A stretch of 64,000 nucleotides of DNA, from NCBI RefSeq assembly GCF_007747445.1, contig NZ_CP036425.1, positions 2,712,175-2,776,174 of the forward strand, written 5' to 3'. The position numbers and the translations under genes are program-made. The stretch is from Poriferisphaera corsica. Lineage in GTDB: Bacteria > Planctomycetota > Phycisphaerae > Phycisphaerales > Phycisphaeraceae. Under the pieces are notes generated by a model. It was not told the origin of the DNA and searched no databases. It saw only the letters and a program-made list of their open reading frames with translations. How positions within the stretch are numbered: position 1 is the first letter of the stretch; each line of letters starts with the position of its first letter. Below, one piece after another: positions 1 through 10,614 of the stretch.

Positions 1-2
1 CA

Positions 3-1334
3 AAAGCATCCACACCAATCAAAGGTGGTGGGCTACCTGATGAGAATAGTATAGATCCTCGCGTTGGATTGCATGAATCAAATGTAAACAATAAAAAGAA
101 CAAGCCCAAAACCACTAAACCTGAGACTGCAACAGCTCAACCAGTCGGCAAGCCAAATCCAATAATATCAGCAACGCCCCACGTCCAAAGTACTGAAAAC
201 AAAGCCTCGATAACACCAATAAAACGGGACGCAACCAATATCCAAACCAAATACACGCCTGAAGGGCAGGAAGCGTTATCATTAGGCATTCGACTATTAG
301 ATGATGATTCAATTGCTCGAAATCGTGAGATTGACAACACGCTTGACCGTCTTTCATTGTCCAGTCAAATAGATAGAGGTGACGCAGTCGCTGCAAAGGA
401 TATATCTCCACTTACTACCCAGCAGTTACAAAAAATGGGTGTAAATGTGGATTATAGTAACACTCCAGCAGCGCACGCATTAACGAAGTACTACCGTAAC
501 GAAAATGAGAAGCAAGGCATCTATCCAACTACGGGTGATTTCTCAACTGATCGACAAGAATGGTCAGCAGATAAAGAAGCTCGAATCAGTGAAGCTGAAC
601 AGTGGGCTGCCAATTTAAAAGCAAGGGGCTTGCTTCGCACAACACCTGAACAGGATGCAGAAAATCAAAAGCTGATTGCAGCGAGACGAAACGAATATCA
701 TGAATCCGGTCAGGCTGAAGAAGATCGGCAGCGTAAGCAATTTGCAAGAGAACAAAAAACTAGAAGAGCTAATGAATATTTTGATCGCAGGCAAGATCGC
801 CTTGATCAGCGATACGCACAACTTGATGAGCAAAAGCATGTAGGGGCTTTAAAAGATACTATTGATAATGACCCGCTCATAGCATCATTAATCCAAAATC
901 GCACCTATAACGAACAACCCCAACGATCAGAAAACATTAGCCCAATACCTACTGGGCAAAGGCAATCTGTCCACTCCCCGCAGATGAAGGTTGAGGGGCC
1001 GATTTCATACACCCCCAAGAAACAAAAAATTACACTGCCAAAGCTCCCCAATAACGCCGCTGACCAGTACGGAAGCCGTATTAGCATTCGTCCGGACTAT
1101 CAGGTAGGCGGGGCGTACACGGATGAACAAGGCAATCCAATCACATCATTTACGCAATTGCCTCCAGAAGAACAACGGCGTGTTGGGCAATACTGGGCTG
1201 GATTTGCTGCGGATATGGGCGACATTGAAGTTGGTAAACACTTTGTTGAAAGTGAAAACGGCATTGTCCCTAATGATGATGGATGGGCACTAATAGGCCG
1301 CATTGCACAACATTATGGCGGATGGACATTGTAG
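3..1334 (+). CDS. Phage late protein, 5' end outside the window
   Basis: The frame stays open to the left edge, so the true start lies upstream and the first usable codon (TTG at 69) is probably not the start. About 444 residues are visible. The first third is rich in Pro, Thr, Lys and Asn and looks disordered. Residues near positions 600-850 of the DNA encode a charged, Arg/Gln/Glu-rich stretch likely to form a coiled coil. The C-terminus is compact and Gly/Trp rich, ending in HYGGWTL. It lies 50 bases before the giant polyvalent gene on the same strand, which suggests a virion or internal structural protein. I do not recognise the family. Confidence 0.6.
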   Translation, partial: KASTPIKGGGLPDENSIDPRVGLHESNVNNKKNKPKTTKPETATAQPVGKPNPIISATPHVQSTENKASITPIKRDATNIQTKYTPEGQEALSLGIRLLDDDSIARNREIDNTLDRLSLSSQIDRGDAVAAKDISPLTTQQLQKMGVNVDYSNTPAAHALTKYYRNENEKQGIYPTTGDFSTDRQEWSADKEARISEAEQWAANLKARGLLRTTPEQDAENQKLIAARRNEYHESGQAEEDRQRKQFAREQKTRRANEYFDRRQDRLDQRYAQLDEQKHVGALKDTIDNDPLIASLIQNRTYNEQPQRSENISPIPTGQRQSVHSPQMKVEGPISYTPKKQKITLPKLPNNAADQYGSRISIRPDYQVGGAYTDEQGNPITSFTQLPPEEQRRVGQYWAGFAADMGDIEVGKHFVESENGIVPNDDGWALIGRIAQHYGGWTL

Positions 1335-1384
1335 GTATTCTTGTTTTCAACATTAATCTATCTTTTGATTAGGCTTAAAAGAGC

Positions 1385-4300
1385 ATGAACAATACATTAT
1401 CCGAAGCTATGAAAGCAGCAACCCTCGCTGAATCATCCAATATTCAGGGCCATCGAGAAAAGGATGAATCTACACTTGCTGATGCAATGAAAAGCTCGGG
1501 TGTATCACAACCCAATATCGTTTCTGATAATGTGACTTCGGCACCTTTGCGCCGTCAGATGACGCAGCGCCAATACAACCAAGTACAGAAGTTGCAGCAA
1601 AAAATGGTTGCGGATGCCCAAGCTAGAGGCTCTGTAACTAAGGGTGCTGATGTCGCTAATTTCTATGCGCTTAAAAAACTCGGCCAGCAGAATAACCGCA
1701 TCGAAAAAAGACCAAACGGCGGCACGCGCATCGTAGCTGGGCATATTGGGAAACCGGAACTTAAAAAACAATATGAAGCTGAAACGCTCGTTCCTATTGA
1801 TGAACAGAGGTGGTCAAGCATTCAAAAGGCTATGGATGCAAGTAATCCTAGCAATTCACATAACCTTTTGCGTGACCAACTGCATCAGCACGCATCAAAA
1901 TACGACACCGCCTATAGAAACCTTGATACTATTGGAAAAGGCAAGCGAATCGATCAATACCTTGAACAGATGGGTATGCCTACTTCCGACAAGATCGCCG
2001 AATCAAACATTAGAAAAGATCAAATCCAAAAGAGAGGGATTTGGGGTGATGTTTCTTCCGGCTTTGTGCGCTCAGGTCATCAATTTGGCACTGGAGCATG
2101 GGGGCTTGTGTCACCTGATGAGGCTAACGCCAGATCTGAATGGTTACAGAAAAACTTAGGCCAAAGCAATACGTTTTCAGAGGGTGTTGGCAGCACTGCT
2201 TACAACCTCGCTAAAGCGACAGGGTACTTAAACCCAGCAACCGCTCTGCCTACGATCGCTGCCGATTCTTCGAGCGTCGCAGGTAGCAAACGTATGGAGG
2301 CCCAGAACCTACGCGAGCAAGGGTATGAAGTTAGTGGTTGGAATGAGCTTACTTCCGCGGCCGGTGGAGCTGCTACGGAATTTGTGGCCGGTCTTGTAAT
2401 GCGTGGTATTGTAAAAGGGTCTAGTGCGGTCACTAAACCGCTCGCGTCAAAGTTACCCGCAGCCATTGCGAGTAAGAATCCGAGAGTTGTTGCGGATGTA
2501 CTTAAAAAAGCCGTCCCCGCGTTTGCAACGAGAGCAGGCATCGTGGGTACATCTGAAGGCGCTGAAGAAGGTTTGACACAAATTGCTCAAAACATGATAG
2601 ACATGCACACAGGGTTAAAGCGCGAAGGGTCGATATATGACGGTGTTTCGGAATCTGCATGGGAAGGTTTTAAAATCGGCGGCGCACTAGGTGTACTTGG
2701 CGGAGCAGCAGATGCAAACTCACGAACAATCGTGAGTAAGGCACACGAATACACAGAGCCTATGCTGGTGCAGCGTATCAAAGAGATCAAAGGCGAGAAG
2801 GGTGGTATTAAGCTTACACCACAACTCCTTGAAGACGCGGCAGAAGAAATCCGCTATGAAGTCAATGCTGGGGGTAATGCGGGCGTGGTCATCGATAAGA
2901 CACTTAATAAGTACGCACAGATGGCAATAGAAGGCAAAACGCCTCTTACAAAAACCAGAGAGGCTCAGTCAACAGAATCCGAACTGACAGAAGTCAAAAC
3001 CTATCAAACGAACATCCAAAACGCAACCGGCGATAAATCGATCTCACTTAAACATGTTAAGCCTCAAGGCAGGCGTTTTAAGCTCGCCAATTTGGGCGCA
3101 CATAAGCTCGGCAAGAAGATCCTCTTCATTGAATCAAGCCTTGGTGCAGATAACCCCCTGCCCGCCTCAATGGGCACAGATAAAAATACCATACTTATCG
3201 ACGTTAACGCGAAATCACCGATGACCTCGCTGGTCAGCCACGAATACGTTCATAGCCTTAGAAAAAGCGATCCCAAGTCATATAACGAGATCGTTTCTAA
3301 TCTCAAGCAGGTTTCGCCAGATTTGTTAGATCAGAGCGCTCAGCAGTATCTGCGCGATTTGAATGCTGCGACGGATGGGCATCTCGATCTTTCAAAAGAT
3401 GCTCAAACCGAAGAAGGAGTTGCATATCTCTTTGAACACATGGCCGACAAGACTGAGTTCTGGCAAAACCTCAGAAGACAGAACGAAAGCGCGTTTCATA
3501 AGCTGGCAGCCAAGATTCGTGAACTGATTAGTAGACTTGCTAACAACGGTGTTGTGAACGATCGTCTGTCACTGATAGATCAAACTATCGCTGCGGCCGA
3601 ACAGCAGCAACGAGATGTAGAAACGCAGGCCAAAGATTTGTCTGAACAATCTCAAGCAAGAATACAAAACGGTCAGGGTTCTCTCGCAGATGAAGTTGTA
3701 GTTCAGGTCGTTGCAATGGATCAAAAGATTCGTGAATTAAGGGGCAAAGAATACGATGAAGCAATTAGTGGCAGTGAACGGTCTGAACTGGCCGAACTTG
3801 TAGCCGAGAGACAACGATTAGTTAAATTATCTGAGGGCACAGACGAAGCAACTGACGGAGTATTGCGGGATGCTACCTTTGGTGAAGATGATTTAGCACC
3901 TACACAAGGGGAGCTTGAGACAGAGCCTCAAGAAGGGGCTGGTGAAGGTGATGATGACGAAGTGTCGCAAAGTACGACAGTTTCGCCGAAAAAAGTCGCA
4001 GAACAAAGTACTAGAAGTGCTGATACGCAAGGAGTAGAAACGCCCGTAGAAAACAAAAAGAAACGAAAGAAAAATAAACAAAAAACCAAAAACAAGGGGC
4101 AAGCAACCAAGATCGAGGATTTTGGAGAAAAAATTGGTGGCGCGAGAAAAGACTATGCACAAACTCTTAAATCATACATTAATACAAACGTCGCAAGTAT
4201 GGACGATGAGCAGATTGTTAAACAAGCTAAACTTGCCAAAATATTTCCCGCCCCCGACTATCATAAGCTCAAGAAATCAGGTCTAAGTGATCAAAGCCTC

Positions 4301-7300
4301 ATAGCCGTTAAGGTTCTACGCGAATCTATTGGCAGTGCCCCGCAAAAATATCTAAGTCGTAAAAGGGATTGGTTAGAGGCAGCCCAACATAAACGCGACA
4401 TTGCTATACAAATACTTGACACCAACAATCCCGTTGAAGCGCTCAAATCATTAACGATGAGTGCGCACCACATTTTCAAGTTTACAGAACGGGTTAAGTA
4501 TCTCAGCGCAATGAATTTCCCTGATATGCCTACAGGTGCAGGCGGCTATCGCATTGGAGGGAGTGATGGGCGTTATTGGGTTGCAAAAGGGAAATCGTAC
4601 ATCGGAGGTGACCACAAAACATATCAAGAAGCTGTCGATGCTATAAAGACTACGCTGGCAGTAACCCCTACGTCGGTCAGGGGTACTAAATTCGATGTTT
4701 ATCGGCTAAGAAATCATCAGGATAAAAAATACATCGTTGGCAAAAAAATTAAGAGTCAGAATTACATTGATCTGGTTGATGGATTTGCAACAGCGAGCGA
4801 GGCTCGCACCTATATCAAAGAGAAACAAGCCGATCTTGAAGATGCATTAGCAAGTGCCAAATATATACCGCCACACCGAAACCAGAAGAATAGTGAACGA
4901 ATCGGGAGGGACTATAGAAAAGGTCAAGATGTTTCACCCACAAAATTCGCCGATACATTTGGGTTCAGAGGTGTAGAGTTTGGGAACTGGGTTGAGGGCG
5001 ATCGTAGGCAACAAGATTTAAATGAATCGTATGATGCACTGAGAGACATGGCTACGATTCTGAACATCCCAACCAAGGCAATATCACTGAACGGTGAACT
5101 TGGTTTAGCATTTGGATCGCGTGGCCGCAACACAAAAGCGAACGCTCATTATGAGGCAAGCAAGGTTGTTATTAACCTTACAAAAACACGAGGTGCTGGG
5201 TCGCTTGCACATGAATGGTTCCATGCTGTTGACAATTATTTTGCCCGAATGCGCAAAGATCCAGATTCGTTTATTACGGACGATCCTAAGCATAGGGCAA
5301 ATTATCAAACTGGCGAGCCCGATACATCAGTAAGATCAGAAGTTTTAGAAGCGTTTAACAATGTTCTGAAATCAATAAGATCGACAGAGATGGTTTCGCG
5401 TGCGAATTCTTTGGATGCAAAGCGCACCGTACCATATTGGAACACGCCGATTGAGCTAGGGGCAAGAGCTTTTGAAAGCTATGTGGTTTATAAAAACCAA
5501 CAGAATCAATCACATAATGATTATCTAGCAAATGTTATAAGTGAGGAGTTATATGAATCACCTAACAGTTACCCATATCTGAAAACAGATGAAGCAAAGC
5601 CTGTTATTGAAGCTTTTGACAATCTATTCAGTACGATCAAAACTAAGAAAACTGACAAAGGCGTGGCGATGTTCGCCGCGGCAAGGCAGCGCGATCCCAG
5701 CAAATCCAACCCGAAAGTTCCTCAGAATCTACTTCAACGCTTTGATGAAGATATTCCAGTTATCAAACTCAACAAGGCGCTGTTTTACAAAAAACGAATC
5801 TCTAAAGAATCCAAACCCAAACTTAAAAAATGGCTCATGCAGAGAGCTAAAAAACTAATACACGGCAATCACAAAAACAAGGATACCGGCTGGACAATCA
5901 ACGTATCCAGTGCAGGTATACGCCACGCAATTTCAAAAGGTCAAAAAGAATTATCATTTGAATTAGTACGCGCTATAGAGCCAATGATTCATAACGCTAT
6001 TCTCGTAGAATCAAATCATGACGCGAGCAACAGAGACACAATCAAAGCGTTCCACCATATGTATGTGCCTGTACAAATTGGGAATGATCTACATCGAGTC
6101 ACCCTGACCATACGCGAAACCAGAGATGGGCATAAATACTACGATCATGATGGGATAAAAATAGAGCCTGCACACACGAGCGGGATTCCGAAGACTCCAC
6201 GCTCTTCTAAGGCAGGCTCTAAGATAACTATCGGCCAGCTACTCGAAAAAGTCAAGCTTGACAACGGCAAAGCTGTCATAAACACCAACGAAAGACAGGA
6301 TAAGCCTAAATTTGCAGCAGCCTATCATGGTTCAGCACACGATTTTGATGCATTTACTACACAGCGCATCGGTACAGGTGAAGGTGCCCAAGCCTATGGG
6401 TGGGGCATGTATTTCGCAGGGAATAAGAAGGTCGCTGAGTGGTATAAGGAAAAACTGGCAAGAAAAAGTGAACGTCAGGTTGCGTGGGATTTAGAATCTA
6501 AGGCTAGTAAGCTTGGTGTTGTTATAAGCAAGATCAGCAACGGTCAATTCCCTAGGGAGTTGGAGCTTAGGGCAAAATCAGAGATGCGACGTATATTACG
6601 CCAAGCCAGCTTAGATTGGACGAGAGGGCAAAGCGACACACTTAACGCGTTAAAGAAACAATCGCGTGTTTCAAAAAACAAGATGCATCTTGCTGACTCT
6701 GCGTTGCTGGATGCTAACGAACACAGCCACACTCTCGCGGCTATTGAAGATTTGAAAATTGATGGCGATTTTGCGGCTATTGATTATTTAGCATCCAAAG
6801 CTGCAATACAAATACTGGAAGACGGCACCTTGAGTCTTTCGGGGCAAGGCAAACTCTACCAAGTAGACCTAAAGCCAGAAGAACACGAATACTTATCTTG
6901 GGATAAACCGCTCTCAGAACAAAACGAAACCGTTAAGAACGCTCTCGCTAATATACCACCGAAGATCAGAAAACAAATTAACGAATCACTTGAATACCAC
7001 GACACCCCTTCACTAGATGAAATGCTTGCAGACAATATCTATAGCGGGCGTGATTTATATCTGGCTCTAAAACACTACGATGTTCATGAAGCACTGCCGC
7101 CAGAGGTTAAGGGGTCTAGCTGGGCTGGCGGCGATACCACATACGCTAAACACACATCCCTCTATCTAAAGTCACTTGGTATACGCGGTATTAAGTTTTT
7201 AGATGGAGCAAGCCGTAAAAAAGGAGAGGGAGATTCTAACTATGTAATCTTCGATGATGCAGATGTAGAGGTAACCGCAAAATTTGCAGTCGCAGGCGAA

Positions 7301-9970
7301 ACTAATTATTCATCCAATGGATTCGATACCCCAACACCAGGCCGATTTGAACACTTCCTATACCTCACGCAAGATCACCTACGTCCACTCAAGAACTTGC
7401 AAGCACAGATCGTCAAACAAAAAGGCAAACTGGACGACACTTCCAATCCATATCAGAAAGAAGAACTACGTCGTAAAAAAACGCAAAATCACCTTCAGGC
7501 GATCCAGAACAAATACGTTGACCCGATACTCAAAGTAGCAAAACTATACAAGATCGCATTGCCACAAATCGACGAATACCTGCAAGCGCGTCACGCGCCT
7601 GAGCGTAACCGTGAGCTGTCTATCTCGCACCGTAAAAAAGACGTTTATGCCGGGAAACAACGCAGCACCGGCAAACTCTGGACAGATGAGTATGCACGGG
7701 AATATGTGCAGAAAATCGAATCCTCAAAGAAAGGCGCGGCCTACAAGAAAATCGCCCGTTTGCATGACCAGATGAACCGAGAAACCGTAGAACTTTGGCG
7801 AGAATCAGGTCTTGTCTCAGAAGATGTTTATGATGCGCTGAATACCAAGTACGAGTTCTATACGCCCCTGAAAACCGATCTTGAAGAATTAGCCGACAAG
7901 CCGTTCTCAGGTATCGGCATGGGGATTGATATTCGGGGTAACGAGTTTAAACGCGCCTTTGGCCGCAAATCTGCCGCAGGTTCATCACTCACCTTTGCAA
8001 TCACATCCGCGCAAACCGCGATCATACGAGCAGAAAAAGCGAAAGTCGGGCGCACCTTCTACAAACTCGTCAAAGAAAACCCCAACCCCAATCTTTGGTC
8101 AATTGATGAGAAACCATCCAAACTCGCTTTTGATGAACAGGGAATAATCACGCAAGTCGTGGACGAGTCTCACAAGTACAAAGACAACGTCTTTGCAGTT
8201 AAAGTTGATGGGAAAGTTCATCACATCACAATCAATAATCCCGAATATCACAGTGTAGCAAGAGCGCTCAAGAATCTTGATCTGGAAGGCCAGAATGAAT
8301 TTATCCGTGGGTTAGGTGTCGCAAACAGATTCCTAGCTTCAATGTCTACTAGATGGAACCCATTCTTCGCACCTGTCAATATGGTGCGCGATGTTGGTTC
8401 TGCTTCGCTTACATTAACAGGCGAAAAAGGCATACAGCAAACAGCCAAAGTTCTGGCTAAAACTCCATTTGCGATGGGTGCAGTTTGGCGAGGATTGCGT
8501 AAGGGATACACAGCCCAAAGAAACAAAAAGGGGTATCGTGACGGGAATCGGAAGTGGGATAAGATTTACAAAGAATACCGAGATAGCGGCGCTCCGGTCG
8601 CGTTCATTGATCTACAAAGTTATGAAACGACAAAGAAGGAAATTGATCGTGACCTTAAGGCACTAGATCAATCTAAACTATCTCCCAAAAAGGCACCATA
8701 TCTACTCTACAAGGTGTTTCAGAAATACGCGCACTTCACAGAGGACATCAATGAAGTGTTTGAGAACGCTGTACGTGTTGCAGCTTATCAACACGCTCGC
8801 GAATCTGGCATGACGCAGGATCAGTCCGCATCTTATGCGAAGAACCTGACCACCAATTTCGAGCGAAAAGGCGTTTATAGCCCAGTAATTTCTTCTTTGT
8901 ATATGTTCGCTAATGCGCAAGTGCAAGGTAACTACCGAGTGGTTAGCTCAGCCAAAAACCACAAGGGGACTCGTAAGGTTGTAGCGTCGCTCGTTGCTGC
9001 TGCAGCCCTACAAGATGTGATTAACCGAGCCGTCGCGGGTGAAGATGAAGATGGTGAGAACTACTACGATAAGATTCCTGAGTACACCAAACGAAACTAC
9101 ATCATTCTGATGCTTCCCTTTAGTGAAGGCCAGCACATAAAAATTCCATCGCCCTTCATCTATAACCTTGCAACAACAGTTGGGCGTAATCTCAACTCAT
9201 CGGTATACGGCACTACTTCACCGATTGAAGGGTCGGTCAATATGATCAACTCGGCCTTTGATACATTCAATCCGACGGGCACCGCAGAGAACACACTCGA
9301 CACAATCACCCCCACTGTATTCAGGCCGTGGCTACAAAGCGCACAGAACCGTAACTGGACGGGTAATCCGATTATGCCAGAAGGCTCGGCTTTTGCAGCT
9401 TACGACAACCCGGACTCCCAGAAGTATTGGCGTTCTGTAAGCCCTTCGCTGCGTAATATGATGGAGATGATTAACTATTGGACGGGAGGCGATGAGGATG
9501 AGAGTGGGTTGATTGACGTGTCGCCAGAAACTGTTGAACACTATCTTAAAAGCTGGTCAGGTGGTGCGGGTGCATCACTAATGCGTATCTGGAATGTTGG
9601 CGACAAGTGGTATCACGGAGAGCCAGTTGGCACATACGAGATGCCGCTTGTGCGCCGGTTCTATGGAGGAAACAATCCGAGATACTACCGCGATCGTTTC
9701 TATAAGTGGGGTGAGGAAATTGCACGCGAGAAGGAGCGTGTCGAGGGCAAAGACAAGAAGAAAAAGATTGGATGGAACCACCAACGAGCGACAGCGTTTG
9801 CAAGAATGCAGGCAGAATTCAATAACATCAAAAAGCGGGTACGTAAGCTTAAGAAAGATCGTGAGGGGATCACCGATTCTGAGAAGAAGAAAACTTTTGA
9901 TATGCGGATTGACAAGATGTATATCCTGTTCAATAAGAAGATGGTTGGTTTAGAAAAGCGTTTCAGTTAG
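1385..9970 (+). CDS. Giant phage polyvalent protein (proteases, ADP-ribosyltransferase-like, LPD domains)
   Basis: A 2,861-residue protein of the polyvalent class, in which phages pack several effector domains into one protein thought to enter the host with the DNA. Visible parts in order: an Ala/Gly-rich, partly hydrophobic region (about 210-450); a first zinc-protease motif HEYVH near 619; Lys/Glu-rich low complexity (about 850-910); an LPD5-like segment near 1050-1150; an LPD1-like metallopeptidase with HEWFH near 1275; an LPD3-like nuclease-fold segment near 1450-1600; and an ART-PolyVal-type domain from about 1644, with YHGS followed by GWGMYFA. An LPD38-like C-terminal region starts near 2315. 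Domain names come from remembered family patterns, not a search; the two HEXXH motifs are seen directly. The last 8 bases overlap the converging early operon. Confidence 0.8.
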   Translation: MNNTLSEAMKAATLAESSNIQGHREKDESTLADAMKSSGVSQPNIVSDNVTSAPLRRQMTQRQYNQVQKLQQKMVADAQARGSVTKGADVANFYALKKLGQQNNRIEKRPNGGTRIVAGHIGKPELKKQYEAETLVPIDEQRWSSIQKAMDASNPSNSHNLLRDQLHQHASKYDTAYRNLDTIGKGKRIDQYLEQMGMPTSDKIAESNIRKDQIQKRGIWGDVSSGFVRSGHQFGTGAWGLVSPDEANARSEWLQKNLGQSNTFSEGVGSTAYNLAKATGYLNPATALPTIAADSSSVAGSKRMEAQNLREQGYEVSGWNELTSAAGGAATEFVAGLVMRGIVKGSSAVTKPLASKLPAAIASKNPRVVADVLKKAVPAFATRAGIVGTSEGAEEGLTQIAQNMIDMHTGLKREGSIYDGVSESAWEGFKIGGALGVLGGAADANSRTIVSKAHEYTEPMLVQRIKEIKGEKGGIKLTPQLLEDAAEEIRYEVNAGGNAGVVIDKTLNKYAQMAIEGKTPLTKTREAQSTESELTEVKTYQTNIQNATGDKSISLKHVKPQGRRFKLANLGAHKLGKKILFIESSLGADNPLPASMGTDKNTILIDVNAKSPMTSLVSHEYVHSLRKSDPKSYNEIVSNLKQVSPDLLDQSAQQYLRDLNAATDGHLDLSKDAQTEEGVAYLFEHMADKTEFWQNLRRQNESAFHKLAAKIRELISRLANNGVVNDRLSLIDQTIAAAEQQQRDVETQAKDLSEQSQARIQNGQGSLADEVVVQVVAMDQKIRELRGKEYDEAISGSERSELAELVAERQRLVKLSEGTDEATDGVLRDATFGEDDLAPTQGELETEPQEGAGEGDDDEVSQSTTVSPKKVAEQSTRSADTQGVETPVENKKKRKKNKQKTKNKGQATKIEDFGEKIGGARKDYAQTLKSYINTNVASMDDEQIVKQAKLAKIFPAPDYHKLKKSGLSDQSLIAVKVLRESIGSAPQKYLSRKRDWLEAAQHKRDIAIQILDTNNPVEALKSLTMSAHHIFKFTERVKYLSAMNFPDMPTGAGGYRIGGSDGRYWVAKGKSYIGGDHKTYQEAVDAIKTTLAVTPTSVRGTKFDVYRLRNHQDKKYIVGKKIKSQNYIDLVDGFATASEARTYIKEKQADLEDALASAKYIPPHRNQKNSERIGRDYRKGQDVSPTKFADTFGFRGVEFGNWVEGDRRQQDLNESYDALRDMATILNIPTKAISLNGELGLAFGSRGRNTKANAHYEASKVVINLTKTRGAGSLAHEWFHAVDNYFARMRKDPDSFITDDPKHRANYQTGEPDTSVRSEVLEAFNNVLKSIRSTEMVSRANSLDAKRTVPYWNTPIELGARAFESYVVYKNQQNQSHNDYLANVISEELYESPNSYPYLKTDEAKPVIEAFDNLFSTIKTKKTDKGVAMFAAARQRDPSKSNPKVPQNLLQRFDEDIPVIKLNKALFYKKRISKESKPKLKKWLMQRAKKLIHGNHKNKDTGWTINVSSAGIRHAISKGQKELSFELVRAIEPMIHNAILVESNHDASNRDTIKAFHHMYVPVQIGNDLHRVTLTIRETRDGHKYYDHDGIKIEPAHTSGIPKTPRSSKAGSKITIGQLLEKVKLDNGKAVINTNERQDKPKFAAAYHGSAHDFDAFTTQRIGTGEGAQAYGWGMYFAGNKKVAEWYKEKLARKSERQVAWDLESKASKLGVVISKISNGQFPRELELRAKSEMRRILRQASLDWTRGQSDTLNALKKQSRVSKNKMHLADSALLDANEHSHTLAAIEDLKIDGDFAAIDYLASKAAIQILEDGTLSLSGQGKLYQVDLKPEEHEYLSWDKPLSEQNETVKNALANIPPKIRKQINESLEYHDTPSLDEMLADNIYSGRDLYLALKHYDVHEALPPEVKGSSWAGGDTTYAKHTSLYLKSLGIRGIKFLDGASRKKGEGDSNYVIFDDADVEVTAKFAVAGETNYSSNGFDTPTPGRFEHFLYLTQDHLRPLKNLQAQIVKQKGKLDDTSNPYQKEELRRKKTQNHLQAIQNKYVDPILKVAKLYKIALPQIDEYLQARHAPERNRELSISHRKKDVYAGKQRSTGKLWTDEYAREYVQKIESSKKGAAYKKIARLHDQMNRETVELWRESGLVSEDVYDALNTKYEFYTPLKTDLEELADKPFSGIGMGIDIRGNEFKRAFGRKSAAGSSLTFAITSAQTAIIRAEKAKVGRTFYKLVKENPNPNLWSIDEKPSKLAFDEQGIITQVVDESHKYKDNVFAVKVDGKVHHITINNPEYHSVARALKNLDLEGQNEFIRGLGVANRFLASMSTRWNPFFAPVNMVRDVGSASLTLTGEKGIQQTAKVLAKTPFAMGAVWRGLRKGYTAQRNKKGYRDGNRKWDKIYKEYRDSGAPVAFIDLQSYETTKKEIDRDLKALDQSKLSPKKAPYLLYKVFQKYAHFTEDINEVFENAVRVAAYQHARESGMTQDQSASYAKNLTTNFERKGVYSPVISSLYMFANAQVQGNYRVVSSAKNHKGTRKVVASLVAAAALQDVINRAVAGEDEDGENYYDKIPEYTKRNYIILMLPFSEGQHIKIPSPFIYNLATTVGRNLNSSVYGTTSPIEGSVNMINSAFDTFNPTGTAENTLDTITPTVFRPWLQSAQNRNWTGNPIMPEGSAFAAYDNPDSQKYWRSVSPSLRNMMEMINYWTGGDEDESGLIDVSPETVEHYLKSWSGGAGASLMRIWNVGDKWYHGEPVGTYEMPLVRRFYGGNNPRYYRDRFYKWGEEIAREKERVEGKDKKKKIGWNHQRATAFARMQAEFNNIKKRVRKLKKDREGITDSEKKKTFDMRIDKMYILFNKKMVGLEKRFS

Positions 9971-10268
9971 AAATAGTAAATCGTTTCTCGCTTGCCCACC
10001 TGTTATCTTGGGGATGGATTTCAGGTGGGTTCTTCCGTGTTGGCATCTTCGGCATCGCCATACGACGGGAGAGTAGCGTAAGCAGGTGATCTAGCTGATC
10101 GCGATGATAATAGAGTTTTCCCCCCTGCCCTACGTAGAACGGTTGTAATTCGTATTCATCACGAAGGCTATTAAATTTACGAACACCTACACAGATATAT
10201 GTAGCCGCTTCTTGTAGCGTCATGATGTCTTCATGCTTCTTGATGTGTTCTTTATTCAACCTCACCAT
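9963..10268 (-). CDS. Small helix-turn-helix protein, excisionase/AlpA-like
   Basis: A 101-residue basic protein. The central part, MTLQEAATYICVGVRKF followed by LQPFYVGQGGKLYYHRDQLD, matches the pattern of small winged-helix MerR/AlpA/excisionase proteins: a helix-turn-helix reading 'layer' then a wing and a 'R.DLD' type ending. I chose the ATG that follows the rusA stop by one base (TGA-A-ATG) rather than the GTG 12 bases upstream. It is the last gene of the leftward early operon and ends inside the last codons of the converging polyvalent gene. It could control excision or late transcription; the sequence does not say which. Confidence 0.6.
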   Translation of the reverse strand: MVRLNKEHIKKHEDIMTLQEAATYICVGVRKFNSLRDEYELQPFYVGQGGKLYYHRDQLDHLLTLLSRRMAMPKMPTRKNPPEIHPQDNRWASEKRFTISN

Positions 10269-10269
10269 T

Positions 10270-10614
10270 TCAAATCTCACTGATTCTAATAACTACTTTC
10301 CCGCCTTTATATTTCGACTTCCTAGAAACGCGAATCTCATCAAACTGTGAATCGTTTTCAATCACACCCGCTTTCTCAATCGCATCAAGTAACGCTTTAA
10401 GGATGTTGTCTAAGTCTCGTTTTCTTCCGTCTGGCGGGTACGCATCAATCTCCAAGCTTGCTTTTTCTGTAAAAGGTTCTTTAGTTTGTGAGTTAGCGAT
10501 CAGACCCACAGTGTTTCGATACGCCCGCCCCCGTTCATCTATTATCATCCCCCTGCGGGTTCGTTTGTAATAGTGATTGATTGTTGGCGGATAAGGCAAT
10601 TCCATCTCTAACAT
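10270..10614 (-). CDS. rusA: RusA-family Holliday junction resolvase
   Basis: A crossover-junction endonuclease that cuts four-way DNA junctions; phages use it to resolve recombination and replication intermediates before packaging. The protein of 114 residues has the family start ELPYPPTINHYY and the acidic active-site pattern RKRDLDN (Asp67, Asp69) followed by NDSQFDE (Asp88, Asp92). Upstream TTG and downstream ATG starts are possible; I used the ATG before LEMELPYPP. Its 5' end overlaps the preceding gene by 80 bases. It fits with the RecE/RecT recombination genes upstream in the same operon. Confidence 0.9.
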   Translation of the reverse strand: MLEMELPYPPTINHYYKRTRRGMIIDERGRAYRNTVGLIANSQTKEPFTEKASLEIDAYPPDGRKRDLDNILKALLDAIEKAGVIENDSQFDEIRVSRKSKYKGGKVVIRISEI

